Positions 41,300 to 49,357 of a DNA stretch of 64,000 bases are shown piece by piece. The notes under the pieces were generated by a model that did not search any database, was not told where the DNA came from, and worked only from the letters and a program-made list of their open reading frames with translations. The stretch's first letter is position 1; the number at the start of each line of letters is the position of its first letter. A program made the translations under genes and the position numbers. This DNA is from Butyrivibrio sp. NC2007 (lineage in GTDB: Bacteria; Bacillota; Clostridia; Lachnospirales; Lachnospiraceae), in assembly GCF_000421405.1 (NCBI RefSeq), contig NZ_ATWY01000008.1, forward strand, positions 94,121-158,120, in the 5' to 3' direction.

Positions 41300-41950
41300 T
41301 TACTGTGTAATTGAAGCCAATACAGGAACTCTGATAAATGCAATACTTCCGTGACGTGTCATATTAACCACAACATGGTCTTTACGAATCTCTACAACAG
41401 GAAGCTGCACCCAGTTGTTGCCCTGAGCCTGGTATACAGCAATGTTGTCGCCGGGCTGAACGCCGCTTACGAAGAAGTTAACCTTAGCTGTTGAGAATGC
41501 AACACCCGGTGAACTTGTCTCAATGCAGCTTACAAGGTTTCCACCAACCTTTCCCGCCAGGCTGTTTGCTGATGTGATTGTTCCGCCTGCAGGTGCCTTT
41601 ATAGTGAAGGTAACATTACTTTTGCCGCCGTTTATCTCAATCTTGCCACCCTGATATGTCATGGTTCCGCCGAAATTAACGTAGTTTCCATCGCTTGAAG
41701 GAGCTGAAGGTTTTGATGAGCCGCCGCCACCGCCTCCGCCGCCGCCTTTGTTTCTAGCCTGTACGGCCTTAGTAAGATCTGAGATGCTCTTTCTGAGTTC
41801 TGCATTTTCTTTTTCAAGTTCTTCGAGCTTTTCCATGATCTCTTTTGGCGTTGGACTCTGTACACTACTTACTTCATCAGCTGCAAATACGCAGATAGAT
41901 GATGTAACAAAGAGAACCGATGCGAGTGCAAGTGCTATGATTTTTTTCAT
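41300..41950 (-). CDS. Secreted protein with coiled coil, poly-Gly linker and beta-rich domain
   Basis: 216 residues, unknown function. A signal peptide (1-23, ending VFAA) precedes a short coiled coil (about 36-65: EIMEKLEELEKENAELRKSI), then nine consecutive Gly residues and a Ser/Pro spacer, then a strand-rich domain (about 88-216) rich in Gly, Asn and Val. The C-terminal domain resembles secreted self-assembling or binding modules, but I do not recognise it. It starts 53 bp after the sortase-like gene, with a GGAGG site, and is probably the last gene of that operon. The poly-Gly DNA tract may vary by slippage. Confidence 0.8.
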   Translation of the reverse strand: MKKIIALALASVLFVTSSICVFAADEVSSVQSPTPKEIMEKLEELEKENAELRKSISDLTKAVQARNKGGGGGGGGGSSKPSAPSSDGNYVNFGGTMTYQGGKIEINGGKSNVTFTIKAPAGGTITSANSLAGKVGGNLVSCIETSSPGVAFSTAKVNFFVSGVQPGDNIAVYQAQGNNWVQLPVVEIRKDHVVVNMTRHGSIAFIRVPVLASITQ

Positions 41951-42003
41951 TTTCGCGCCTCCATACTTTCTTTCTAGAATCTATATTCCCATGATTAGTA
42001 ATA

Positions 42004-42780
42004 TCATTCCGGCTCAGAGTAATCTATTTCTCTGTCTATCTTGCCCATTACATCACCCACAAGGCATCCCACAACGATGATCTGCTTTGAAGGATCAGTA
42101 CTGTCAGTAGTAGTCAGAGTTATGATGAAATTCTCAGGTGCCACAGCCCCTTCCCATCCACTTCGGATGTTCTTGGTCATGGACCTTGAGTTATAAATCT
42201 CATCCAGAAATGCCTGACAGCCTGATACACAGGTAAAATCGTACTCCTGCAAAAGCCTTGTGTTACTGCGGCTATAAGCTGCGAAGGCATAATATATAAG
42301 TGCATTTCCTTCCATATACACATATATGTAAGGATGTTCTTCAAAATACTTTCTGTCGAGAAACTTCTCTACATCTGCGAACATGGTTCCGTCCTCAGGT
42401 GATGAGCCATGAAGAACTTCATTGAAATCACACATGTCCTTTAAGTTTGCACACTCGGTATATATGGCACCCTTTGGATCTGCCTCTTTATTCACATTAT
42501 GGTTTATGTAAAAAGAGTCATCACCATCGGAGCTTTGCAGAACAGGATAATCGATTGAGGTGTTCGGAACGTTTATCCATGCGAAGATATCTTCATTGGT
42601 CTCTCTTAGCTTTGCGATATCTACATGGGGCTCCGAGCTTTCATCTCCGGTTACTCCCACCGATACTGCATTCTGCTGCTTTGCTGAGCATCCGCTAAGT
42701 AATAACAAAGCCATGAGCACTGCAAGTACTTTCCCGAAGGCATACCTATCTATATGTTTGTATCGGCATATTTTCGACAT
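42004..42780 (-). CDS. Sortase B-like lipoprotein lacking all three catalytic residues (pseudo-sortase)
   Basis: 258 residues from the ATG at 42780, which makes the best lipoprotein signal: MSKICRYKHIDRYAFGK, a hydrophobic core and LLLSGC with lipidated Cys31. The longer frame to 42849 is less likely. The rest follows sortase class B: INVPNTSIDYPVLQSSDG, then VLHGSSPEDGTMF, then FIITLTTTD and KQIIVVG. Where active sortases have Gly-His, Thr-Leu-Ser-Thr-Cys and Arg, this protein has Gly-Ser126, Thr225 and Gln233. So the fold is kept but transpeptidation is unlikely. Inference: a binding or scaffold protein at the membrane of the Cps operon. It overlaps the preceding stop region, with a 5-bp gap. 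Confidence 0.85.
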   Translation of the reverse strand: MSKICRYKHIDRYAFGKVLAVLMALLLLSGCSAKQQNAVSVGVTGDESSEPHVDIAKLRETNEDIFAWINVPNTSIDYPVLQSSDGDDSFYINHNVNKEADPKGAIYTECANLKDMCDFNEVLHGSSPEDGTMFADVEKFLDRKYFEEHPYIYVYMEGNALIYYAFAAYSRSNTRLLQEYDFTCVSGCQAFLDEIYNSRSMTKNIRSGWEGAVAPENFIITLTTTDSTDPSKQIIVVGCLVGDVMGKIDREIDYSEPE

Positions 42781-42784
42781 TAGT

Positions 42785-43843
42785 TTAGTCCAGGTAATCA
42801 ATTTTTTTGTAAAATGTCTCGATGATGGTTTTGTACAGGTCGTCGTCATCTACGATAAATTCATCATAGATGTCATTTATCTGTGTTTTTCCTTTGATCA
42901 TCTTGAAATCAGTATCATCAAACTTATATTTGGTAAGGTCCGGTGCAAGATAGCTGATCTCGTCAACCGTTATATCCGTAACCATCTTGTCTTTAATAGC
43001 TGTAAACAGTTCTACAGCCGCATTGGGATCCTGAAGGCTCTTTTCCCTTGCTGCATCAATAAAGGCATTGAGGTACTGGCGCTGCCTTTCAAGTCTTTTA
43101 TCGCTTCCGCCGGACTTGGACATATCTCTGTTCTTAAGATAAATAAATGCCTGCTCTCCCGTCAGGTGAACCTGTGCGCCTTCATAAAGAGACTTATCCC
43201 ACTTGGTCATGTCTTCTATTACACTTACATCAACTCCGCCGATCTGATCATTGATCTCAGGGATCGCACTCATGTTGATGGCCGCGTAGCCGTGGATCGG
43301 AAGCTGATAGAACATGCTTGAAACAGCCTTCACCTGATATTCACAGCTCTTTTCCATTCCGTCGCCAAAGCCGTGCTGGATTGCGATCTGCGCCACAATT
43401 GTGTTCTGATATCTTCCGTATTCATCATAGATATCAACGTTGGTCATGGAGTTACGGTTGATGCCGATTATCTTTATGGTCTCATCGTCGGGATTTAAAA
43501 CCAGCAAGAACAGAGCATCAGCCTGTCCTCCGTCCATCCCCTCGGCGACCGGCGTCACAACCTCATCTTTCTTATCTATTCCCATGATCAGGAAGGTTGT
43601 GATGTTTTCGTTATAATCATAAACAGAGCCGTCATATCGCACCCAGTCCGATTGCCATTCTACGCCCGCAGCTTCAGTTACAGGCGCTTCCTCCTGCACA
43701 AGCATGGGCGTGCTGGTTGCAGATTTGGAACTAAGATTCGATTTTCCAAAGAATCTCACTGCCTCAAACCCTGCCATGACAAGCACGATAAGTGTCATGA
43801 CACTGGCCCAGATAATGAGAAAGACTCTGCCTTTTCCTCGCAT
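42785..43843 (-). CDS. LytR-CpsA-Psr (LCP) family glycopolymer ligase
   Basis: 352 residues. One N-terminal membrane segment (about 8-28), a short extracellular linker rich in Thr/Glu (about 40-65), then the LCP domain (about 80-300) with FLIMGIDKKDE, the DALFLLVLNP block, RNSMTNV, and the phosphate-binding KNRDMSKSGGSDKRLERQRQ segment. LCP enzymes attach capsule or teichoic-acid-like polymers to peptidoglycan outside the membrane. Location after CpsBCD fits a capsule or exopolysaccharide attachment role. Two bases separate it from the upstream Ig-like gene. Confidence 0.92.
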   Translation of the reverse strand: MRGKGRVFLIIWASVMTLIVLVMAGFEAVRFFGKSNLSSKSATSTPMLVQEEAPVTEAAGVEWQSDWVRYDGSVYDYNENITTFLIMGIDKKDEVVTPVAEGMDGGQADALFLLVLNPDDETIKIIGINRNSMTNVDIYDEYGRYQNTIVAQIAIQHGFGDGMEKSCEYQVKAVSSMFYQLPIHGYAAINMSAIPEINDQIGGVDVSVIEDMTKWDKSLYEGAQVHLTGEQAFIYLKNRDMSKSGGSDKRLERQRQYLNAFIDAAREKSLQDPNAAVELFTAIKDKMVTDITVDEISYLAPDLTKYKFDDTDFKMIKGKTQINDIYDEFIVDDDDLYKTIIETFYKKIDYLD

Positions 43844-43845
43844 GT

Positions 43846-44349
43846 TTACGGCTCCTGATTGCCGGCAGAATTTTCAGTAGATGAAGCTTCCTGGCCGGCT
43901 TCCTGTTCTCCTGTAGATGTCTCTTCTTCACCTGATAAGTTCTCAACATCAGGCGCAGCTATGTTTGGAAACATCGGATCCTCCATGGTCTCGGAGGAAT
44001 CTCCGAAGCTGTCTATGTCTGCAATGTCTGCAGGAAAAACTCTGGACTGCTTGGTGACGTTTCCGCTGTAATCTGCGACTGCATAATATACAACCGCAGT
44101 CTCTTTTTCCCTGTTAAGTACTACCTTCTCTACAACAATCCTGCTGGTAAGGTCACCGTCTTTGGAATCGTAGGCGTTTATCCCGACCTTTAAGTTGTTG
44201 TCCGTGGTCTGCGAATCATAGATGATGTCCGTTGCGGAAAACCGAAACTCCGGAGCTGTGCGATCGCTCCTTGTGTAGGCCACCACTATGAGAAAAATCA
44301 GTACCCCACTCAATATGGAAAAGAATATTCCAAGAATATTTCCTCTCAC
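43846..44349 (-). CDS. Membrane-anchored Ig-like domain protein of the Cps operon
   Basis: 167 residues. N-terminal membrane segment (about 5-25), then one immunoglobulin-like domain (about 33-105) with DSKDGDLTSRIVVE and VVYYAVADYSGNVTKQSRVF, the pattern of bacterial Ig-like DUF5011/Cry22-type modules. The C-terminal 55 residues are a disordered Glu/Ser/Asn-rich tail. No catalytic motif. It lies between the CpsD kinase and the LCP ligase, with 11-bp and 2-bp gaps, and may be an extracellular adaptor (inference). The role is unknown. Confidence 0.8.
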   Translation of the reverse strand: MRGNILGIFFSILSGVLIFLIVVAYTRSDRTAPEFRFSATDIIYDSQTTDNNLKVGINAYDSKDGDLTSRIVVEKVVLNREKETAVVYYAVADYSGNVTKQSRVFPADIADIDSFGDSSETMEDPMFPNIAAPDVENLSGEEETSTGEQEAGQEASSTENSAGNQEP

Positions 44350-44360
44350 TTACAATCCCC

Positions 44361-45194
44361 TCAATCTTTCCTCGTTACTCCCGATAGATAATTAAGCTCG
44401 TTAAGGTCATCGTCATCAGGCTCGATATCAGCTACCGGAGCAGGCCTTGGTCTTCCCGAAGTCTCGGGATTATCCTCTCCGTATTTGCCATAGTACTTGC
44501 CGTAATACTTGCCGTAGTACTTACCATAGTAGCTGCCGTAATGTCCGTAATATCCCTTGCCGGAAATATCAACCTTGTTGAGTACAACGCCCAGCATCTT
44601 GGCGCCTGCTTTATCAAGCTGATCCTTAACTCTCTGAGCAAATCTGTAGCTGATGGAATTGCTCTCAATTACCATGATGGTTCCATCACACTGCTTGGCT
44701 ACAACCGCCGCGTCGATAACGCTTCCCAGAGGCGGCGTATCTATGATCACGTAATCAAATACCTGCTTCATGTTCTCAAGGACTTTCCCAAAAATCCTTC
44801 CGCCCAGAAGTTCACTGGGGTTTGGCGGAACAGGTCCTGCAAAGACAACGTAGAGGTTTGGAGTGTCGGTCTCGCAGATAACACTTGAGAGCCTCTCTCT
44901 TCCAACCAGGCAATGGGTAAGTCCCAGTCTAACCGAACCTGTACGGTATCTTCCTACCAACACTGACTTACGCATATCGGCATCCACCAGAACAGTCTTT
45001 TTACCCGCTTCCGCAAAGGCTCTTGCCAGTGCCATAGCCACGGTGGTCTTGCCTTCTCCCGGAGTACAGCTGGTGACGGAGATTACTCTGACGTTCTGAC
45101 CGCTGAATTCCACGTTGCTTCGAAGGGTCTTATATGCTTCTTTTATCTGATAGTTGTTCTCTGACTGACTAAAATGAAGCTTCGCGCTCTGCAT
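44361..45194 (-). CDS. CpsD/CapB-type tyrosine kinase
   Basis: 277 residues. Walker A TPGEGKTT (44-51), Walker A' VLVDADMR (about 68-75) and Walker B YVIIDTPP are those of bacterial BY-kinases. The C-terminus (about 225-255) is an extreme tyrosine cluster built from imperfect YYGK units (GYYGHYGSYYGKYYGKYYGK and onward), the autophosphorylation tail. It acts with CpsC (the membrane activator) and is dephosphorylated by CpsB, together controlling polymer length. The DNA of the cluster is made of 12-bp near-repeats and could change length by slippage. A short linker of 9 bp separates it from CpsC. Confidence 0.95.
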   Translation of the reverse strand: MQSAKLHFSQSENNYQIKEAYKTLRSNVEFSGQNVRVISVTSCTPGEGKTTVAMALARAFAEAGKKTVLVDADMRKSVLVGRYRTGSVRLGLTHCLVGRERLSSVICETDTPNLYVVFAGPVPPNPSELLGGRIFGKVLENMKQVFDYVIIDTPPLGSVIDAAVVAKQCDGTIMVIESNSISYRFAQRVKDQLDKAGAKMLGVVLNKVDISGKGYYGHYGSYYGKYYGKYYGKYYGKYGEDNPETSGRPRPAPVADIEPDDDDLNELNYLSGVTRKD

Positions 45195-45203
45195 ATATCC
45201 CCC

Positions 45204-45935
45204 TTACTTTTTCTTCTTATCTTTCTTCTTGGATTTCTTTTTATCCGTCTCTTCTGTTGTCAGCGGAACAAGAGCAAGGGTGCTGAGCCCAAGGTATCTC
45301 TCAACGTCGTCATTGCTCTTAATTGTGTCATCCAAAAGGTATTCAAGGATTGCGAAGAAAGCAATGATGACAGCTCCCAAAAATCCTGCAATTATGGTCC
45401 ATCTCGTGACGCTGGGGCCGGACTTCTGCGTTGGAACATTAGCTGTCTCAGCAACGTTGATGGCATCGATATCCATAACGTTGGTGATGTGCTCACTGGC
45501 CACTTCTCTGATGCAGTTGGCTATCTGCATAGCCATCAAAGGATCCTCATCCCTGGCAGTTATTGCAACTATTCGGGTATCGGAAGGCGTATCGACCTTG
45601 AGAACCTTTGAAAGATCCTCATAGTCTACATCCACAAGGTTGAGTCTCTGGATGACCTCCTCAATAACATATCTGCTCTTTATCAGCTCCGCATAGTCCT
45701 GGGTGAGCTGCGTTGATATCTGCACGTCGGAATATGTCACGGTCTGGTTTTCTTCTTTGTTAAGGATGTAGATCTTGGTGGTAGAATCGTAGACAGGGTG
45801 CAATACAAACTTGCTGACAAAAAGCCCCGCAAGGCCAAAAAAGATACCTGCGCTGATGATCAGAAAGGCCCTGCCCAGAAGTACCGAAAATAGTTCCCCC
45901 AGATTGATTTCAATTATGTCGTCCCTATTCCCCAT
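45204..45935 (-). CDS. CpsC/Wzz-like chain-length regulator and kinase activator
   Basis: 243 residues from ATG at 45935 after GAGGAG; the longer frame up to 46043 overlaps CpsB and is rejected. Membrane segments lie near 18-40 and 176-200, flanking an extracellular Wzz-like domain with YSDVQISTQLTQDYAEL and PSDTRIVAITARDEDPLMA, then a cytoplasmic Lys-rich tail (KKKSKKKDKKKK). The family passes a signal to CpsD. It belongs to a polysaccharide-control operon. The N-terminal cytoplasmic start DDIIEINLGEL is typical. Confidence 0.93.
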   Translation of the reverse strand: MGNRDDIIEINLGELFSVLLGRAFLIISAGIFFGLAGLFVSKFVLHPVYDSTTKIYILNKEENQTVTYSDVQISTQLTQDYAELIKSRYVIEEVIQRLNLVDVDYEDLSKVLKVDTPSDTRIVAITARDEDPLMAMQIANCIREVASEHITNVMDIDAINVAETANVPTQKSGPSVTRWTIIAGFLGAVIIAFFAILEYLLDDTIKSNDDVERYLGLSTLALVPLTTEETDKKKSKKKDKKKK

Positions 45936-45946
45936 GGACACTCCTC

Positions 45947-46681
45947 TTAGATTAGTTCGTTTCTTATCACATTGGCGGGATTGGTGAAAAAGAGCTTCTT
46001 CCCGTAATCTTCGCCATACTTTCTCTCTACATAGTTCCTGCAATCAAGAAGATTAGGTGCTCTGCGCCCGGTATCGTGAGCGTCGGATGCCACAAAATGC
46101 ACCAGCTCTTCCTTTAAGAGCTTCTTTGTAAAATGGCTTATGCCAAATCCATACTTGCCCATTATGCTGGATGCATTGACCTGAATAAAGCTTCCCATTT
46201 CGATAAGATCTTTTACCCTAGACGGATGGGATACGATATCACTGTACCTCTCCACATGAGCAATTATGGGAATAAAGCCAGCTGCCTGAACCCTGCTTAT
46301 GGCATTTTGTATCGCCTTGTAAGGGTTGGTCGGATGAAACTCCACAAGCACATAGTCGCTCCCAGCAAGAGAACATATCTTGCCCTCTATAAGCTCTTCC
46401 ATAGTTTCATCGCTATAGTAGATCTCGTTTCCGGAAAAGAGCTTTGCCTTTATACCTGCTTCCTTGGCGGCCTCCTGGAGCTTTTTCCTGTAGACCACGT
46501 TGTGCTCAGGGCTTACATTGTGATGCATGGGCTTGTGATGCGGAGTCAGGATCAGATGTGTGATCCCGTTCTTGTCAGCAATCCTCAGCATTTCCAGGCT
46601 CGTTTCCATGTCGGGAGACCCATCATCGACCCCCGGCAGGATGTGACAATGTATATCAATAGTCGGCTCAAGTTTACTCAT
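45947..46681 (-). CDS. CpsB/YwqE-type protein-tyrosine phosphatase (PHP fold)
   Basis: 244 residues. A PHP-fold metal phosphatase: HCHILPGVDDGSPD (near 9-22) with HxH, LTPHHKP (near 47), FSGNEIYYSDE (near 80), IAHVERY (near 140) and SDAHDTGRRAPNL (near 200) provide the metal ligands. It removes phosphate from the CpsD tyrosine tail and so resets polymer synthesis. It is the first gene of the operon. The promoter TTGCTG-17-TATATT lies 49-77 bp upstream. Confidence 0.93.
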   Translation of the reverse strand: MSKLEPTIDIHCHILPGVDDGSPDMETSLEMLRIADKNGITHLILTPHHKPMHHNVSPEHNVVYRKKLQEAAKEAGIKAKLFSGNEIYYSDETMEELIEGKICSLAGSDYVLVEFHPTNPYKAIQNAISRVQAAGFIPIIAHVERYSDIVSHPSRVKDLIEMGSFIQVNASSIMGKYGFGISHFTKKLLKEELVHFVASDAHDTGRRAPNLLDCRNYVERKYGEDYGKKLFFTNPANVIRNELI

Positions 46682-46729
46682 AAATTGATGAAAAGCAATT
46701 CCTCACCATAAATTGTTATAAAATAATAC

Positions 46730-46758
46730 AATATATCATAATAATTATACTACAGCAA
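46730..46758 (-). promoter_or_regulatory. Promoter of the Cps operon
   Basis: Minus strand -35 TTGCTG (46758-46753), 17 bp, -10 TATATT (46735-46730). Confidence 0.55.
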
Positions 46759-46812
46759 ATCGCGTGGTTTCAACATTCTGTGGTGATTTATAGAAATTTT
46801 ATCAAGATATGG

Positions 46813-46818
46813 TATGAT
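46813..46818 (+). promoter_or_regulatory. Extended -10 promoter of the DUF4250 gene
   Basis: TGGTATGAT, an extended -10 (TATGAT), 44 bp upstream of ATG; the -35 is poor. Confidence 0.45.
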
Positions 46819-46861
46819 TTAATTATTATCAAAACCATGTTAGAAAAAGGAGAAAAATGAT

Positions 46862-47044
46862 ATGCTTCCGCAGGATCCGATCATACTTTTGAGCTATGTA
46901 AATACGCAGCTGAGAGACAACTACTCGAGCCTTGATAAACTCGCTGAAGGCCTTGATATGAGCGAGGAAGAGGTAAAAGAGATGGTGGGGAAACTTGAAG
47001 GTGTTGGGTATAAATATGATGAAGAGGTAAATCAGTTCAAGTGA
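46862..47044 (+). CDS. DUF4250 small protein
   Basis: 60 residues: LPQDPIILLSYVNTQLRDNY followed by SSLDKLAEGLDMSEEEVKEM and ending GYKYDEEVNQFK, typical of DUF4250. The family is short, cytoplasmic and of unknown function; the sequence looks like a small helix-turn-helix-like bundle. A GGAGAA site precedes ATG at 46862. Its TGA stop lies in the first bases of a REP-like inverted repeat. Confidence 0.85.
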   Translation: MLPQDPIILLSYVNTQLRDNYSSLDKLAEGLDMSEEEVKEMVGKLEGVGYKYDEEVNQFK

Positions 47045-47107
47045 GTCACTGGGGACGTTTCAGTTTGACTCATTTTGAGTCAAACTGAAACGTCCCCGGT
47101 GACTCAC
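47041..47107. repeat. REP-like inverted repeat, copy 3, providing both flanking stop codons
   Basis: Arms of 32 bp (31 pairing, one mismatch) around a TTT loop, from GTGAGTCACTGGGGACG to its complement. The left GTGA contains the TGA of the DUF4250 gene and the right end contains the TGA of the minus-strand gene. The repeat may also act as a shared terminator. Confidence 0.9.
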
Positions 47108-48291
47108 GCCTGGAATTTCACAGCCACAGCACCCTGTTGCTGCTCGCCTTGCGCAGCAGTCTCAAACGCTTTCGCTTCTTCTGCCGAAAATCCTTCTGCA
47201 GCCTCTTTTTCCAGGCTGATCTCATAGTCTATTGCTCTGGCGAGGGCGATAAGTCCCGCGCCGAAAACGTAGTCCCCATCATCATGGGCCTTTTTCACAT
47301 ATCTTTCTATACTTGCAATAAGGTGTTCTCTAGGAAATTCCGAAAGCACCCTGATAGCATCATCAAAGTAGGGCTTCTCAATGTTCCTAATACAGTCAAA
47401 GAGGAAATCTTCCGCCTTTAAGTTGTCAGGATAACCCAGCTTTTCATAGAGCTTTACTCCGTTGAGAACATAGATATCCTTGGTATATCTGCCTAAATCC
47501 GCAAAAGCATCACCATTGTTGACCTTGCCGGATTTTATTCCTTCACATATTGATGCAATTTCAAGATCGGTCAGAGTCTTCTTGAAAAATACCGGTTTGA
47601 TATTATCCGGGGATATCAGCGTTTTTATTCGCTTCTTCCCAAGGTTATCTTTTTCAATGCCATTAAATTTCGCACGGCACTTCTGTTCCCACTGATACCT
47701 GAATTCATTCCAGTCCGCGGTAGCAAATCTGGAAGTTGAAAGGCGCATGTCTGCCTTGACAGCGTCAAAAGCCTCTTTGCATATTTCTTTCGGATAGTCT
47801 GATACAGTACCCATAAGTTCCTTCAGAGCTTCTGTTATCATTTTGTTTCCGGACCACTCCTGCTCACCGCCATATACTCCATCAATCATGTAAACAAAAC
47901 ATTTATTATCATTGCTTCTAAAATCAAATCTCTTGACCAATGCAAGCGGATAGTACTTTCCTTTGATGTATACCCACCTTCCGCTGCTGCTTACTTGTAC
48001 ATCCTTAACTTTCTTGCCTTTACTTGTCACGTAGGGGCGAAATTTCTCTCCTGCGAGAAGTCTGTATATCTCACTCTTAAGGAACTTATCTCCCCAGTAA
48101 GGTACCACCTGGTCATGAGCAAATCTCTCTGCTGTATGTTTTATTAAAAGAACTGCCGGAGCACCAAATATCAGAAGTCCGATCGGCATTGATGCCAATG
48201 CTATAAAGGAACAAAGAAGAGTTACAAATACCCAGTAAATCTTTTTGAATAATTCTCCGCTCCTGAAATACCCTTTTAAATAGTTCCACAT
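47104..48291 (-). CDS. Unknown protein, three-paralog family (paralog B)
   Basis: 395 residues, beginning MWNYLKGYFR. Hydrophobic segments near 18-42 and 40-52. Shared blocks with paralogs A and C: VPYWGDKFL, EKFRPYV, SSSGRW, ATADWNEFRYQWEQK, LTDLEIASICEGI, then FLFDCIRNIEKPYFDDAIRVL and AGLIALARAIDYEISLEKE. The C-terminus carries an extra Ala/Gln-rich tail. It overlaps paralog C by 16 bp at 48276-48291, so both are translated together. No function assigned. Confidence 0.75.
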   Translation of the reverse strand: MWNYLKGYFRSGELFKKIYWVFVTLLCSFIALASMPIGLLIFGAPAVLLIKHTAERFAHDQVVPYWGDKFLKSEIYRLLAGEKFRPYVTSKGKKVKDVQVSSSGRWVYIKGKYYPLALVKRFDFRSNDNKCFVYMIDGVYGGEQEWSGNKMITEALKELMGTVSDYPKEICKEAFDAVKADMRLSTSRFATADWNEFRYQWEQKCRAKFNGIEKDNLGKKRIKTLISPDNIKPVFFKKTLTDLEIASICEGIKSGKVNNGDAFADLGRYTKDIYVLNGVKLYEKLGYPDNLKAEDFLFDCIRNIEKPYFDDAIRVLSEFPREHLIASIERYVKKAHDDGDYVFGAGLIALARAIDYEISLEKEAAEGFSAEEAKAFETAAQGEQQQGAVAVKFQA

Positions 48292-49292
48292 GTGCTTACT
48301 GCTTTTTCCTTTTCTTTATCTGCTTCTTTAAGAGTTATCTCATATCCGATCTCTTTTGACAAGCTTATGAGTCCTGCTGCCCAGACAAGATCGTCGGCAT
48401 CATGGGCCTTTACTATATCCGCATCAATACGAGCGATAAGTTCATCCTTAGGAAACATATTCTTAAGAACAGCAATCGCATCATTAAAGTATGACTTCTT
48501 AATATCCTTAAGGCAATCAAAAAGAAATCCCATCCATTCCTTATTTGCAGGATATCCGATCCTTTTGAGGACATTTATTCCATTACATACACAGTACTCA
48601 TCGGAATAGTTTGTTATGTCAAAAAGAGCATACGGCCTTTCTATCTCGCCATTTTTGATAGCCTTTGCAATGGTCTTGAGCTCATCATCAAGAAGGACTC
48701 TTCGAAACATCTGCTTGTAGACGATGTGTTCCTCGGTAATCTCTTTAAGGGATTCTTCTATTTCCTCATCAGTGGCCTTTCCACTAAGAAGCTTTGAATA
48801 CTCCCTCTCCCAAAGGTATCTTACTTCAAACCAGTCAGCATAGGCCAGTTCTTTGTAATCTCCGGGCCATACTTTCTTAAAAGCTTTGGCGCGATTACTC
48901 GGAAGATCATCATAGGTAGTATCATCAATTCTAAGTGCCAGTGGTGGAAAGAGCTCTCTGAGAGCCATTTTGACAAGTCCCGGCCTGAGCGTCTTGACAT
49001 TTATCATAACCGATTCGCCGTCTATCATTTCAAACTCATTTTCAAGTCCGGAAAGTCCCTTAATAAGGGGTATCGGATAAATTTCTCCCACGATCATGAC
49101 CCATCTTCCGCTTTCACTTACCAGAACATCATTGCACTTATAGCCGTCTTTCGTTATATAAGGCGAAAACTTATCCTCAGCAAGGAGCTTAAAAATCGCA
49201 TCCAGACCAAAGAGCTTTCCCCAGTAAGGAACCGGCGATGCAATTCTAAAGGATGACAAAATGGTTAAAAGACCTTTAATATAATTCCACAT
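48276..49292 (-). CDS. Unknown protein, three-paralog family (paralog C)
   Basis: 338 residues, shorter than A and B because the hydrophobic region after MWNYIKGLLT is reduced to a few residues, so it lacks clear membrane segments. Blocks VPYWGKLFG, EDKFSPYI, SESGRW, YADWFEVRYLWEREY, LDDELKTIAKAI, FLFDCLKDIKKSYFNDAIAVL and AGLISLSKEIGYEITL match the others. Possible tandem duplication of the neighbouring gene. It overlaps paralog B by 16 bp. The loss of the membrane part suggests a soluble variant (inference). Confidence 0.75.
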   Translation of the reverse strand: MWNYIKGLLTILSSFRIASPVPYWGKLFGLDAIFKLLAEDKFSPYITKDGYKCNDVLVSESGRWVMIVGEIYPIPLIKGLSGLENEFEMIDGESVMINVKTLRPGLVKMALRELFPPLALRIDDTTYDDLPSNRAKAFKKVWPGDYKELAYADWFEVRYLWEREYSKLLSGKATDEEIEESLKEITEEHIVYKQMFRRVLLDDELKTIAKAIKNGEIERPYALFDITNYSDEYCVCNGINVLKRIGYPANKEWMGFLFDCLKDIKKSYFNDAIAVLKNMFPKDELIARIDADIVKAHDADDLVWAAGLISLSKEIGYEITLKEADKEKEKAVSTCGTI

Positions 49293-49311
49293 AAAAAATC
49301 CTATCTAACGC

Positions 49312-49343
49312 AAATAAGGGAAACGCTTTAGAGAGCGTTTCCC
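49312..49343 (-). terminator. Terminator of htpG
   Basis: Minus strand stem GGGAAACGCT/AGCGTTTCCC with 6-nt loop, followed by TTATTT. Confidence 0.85.
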
Positions 49344-49357
49344 TAAATATCTAAATC

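Noticed and set aside
42560..43321. 253-codon plus-strand open frame
   Set aside because: Lies opposite the LCP and pseudo-sortase genes, whose protein families are clear; no ribosome site and no recognisable domain.
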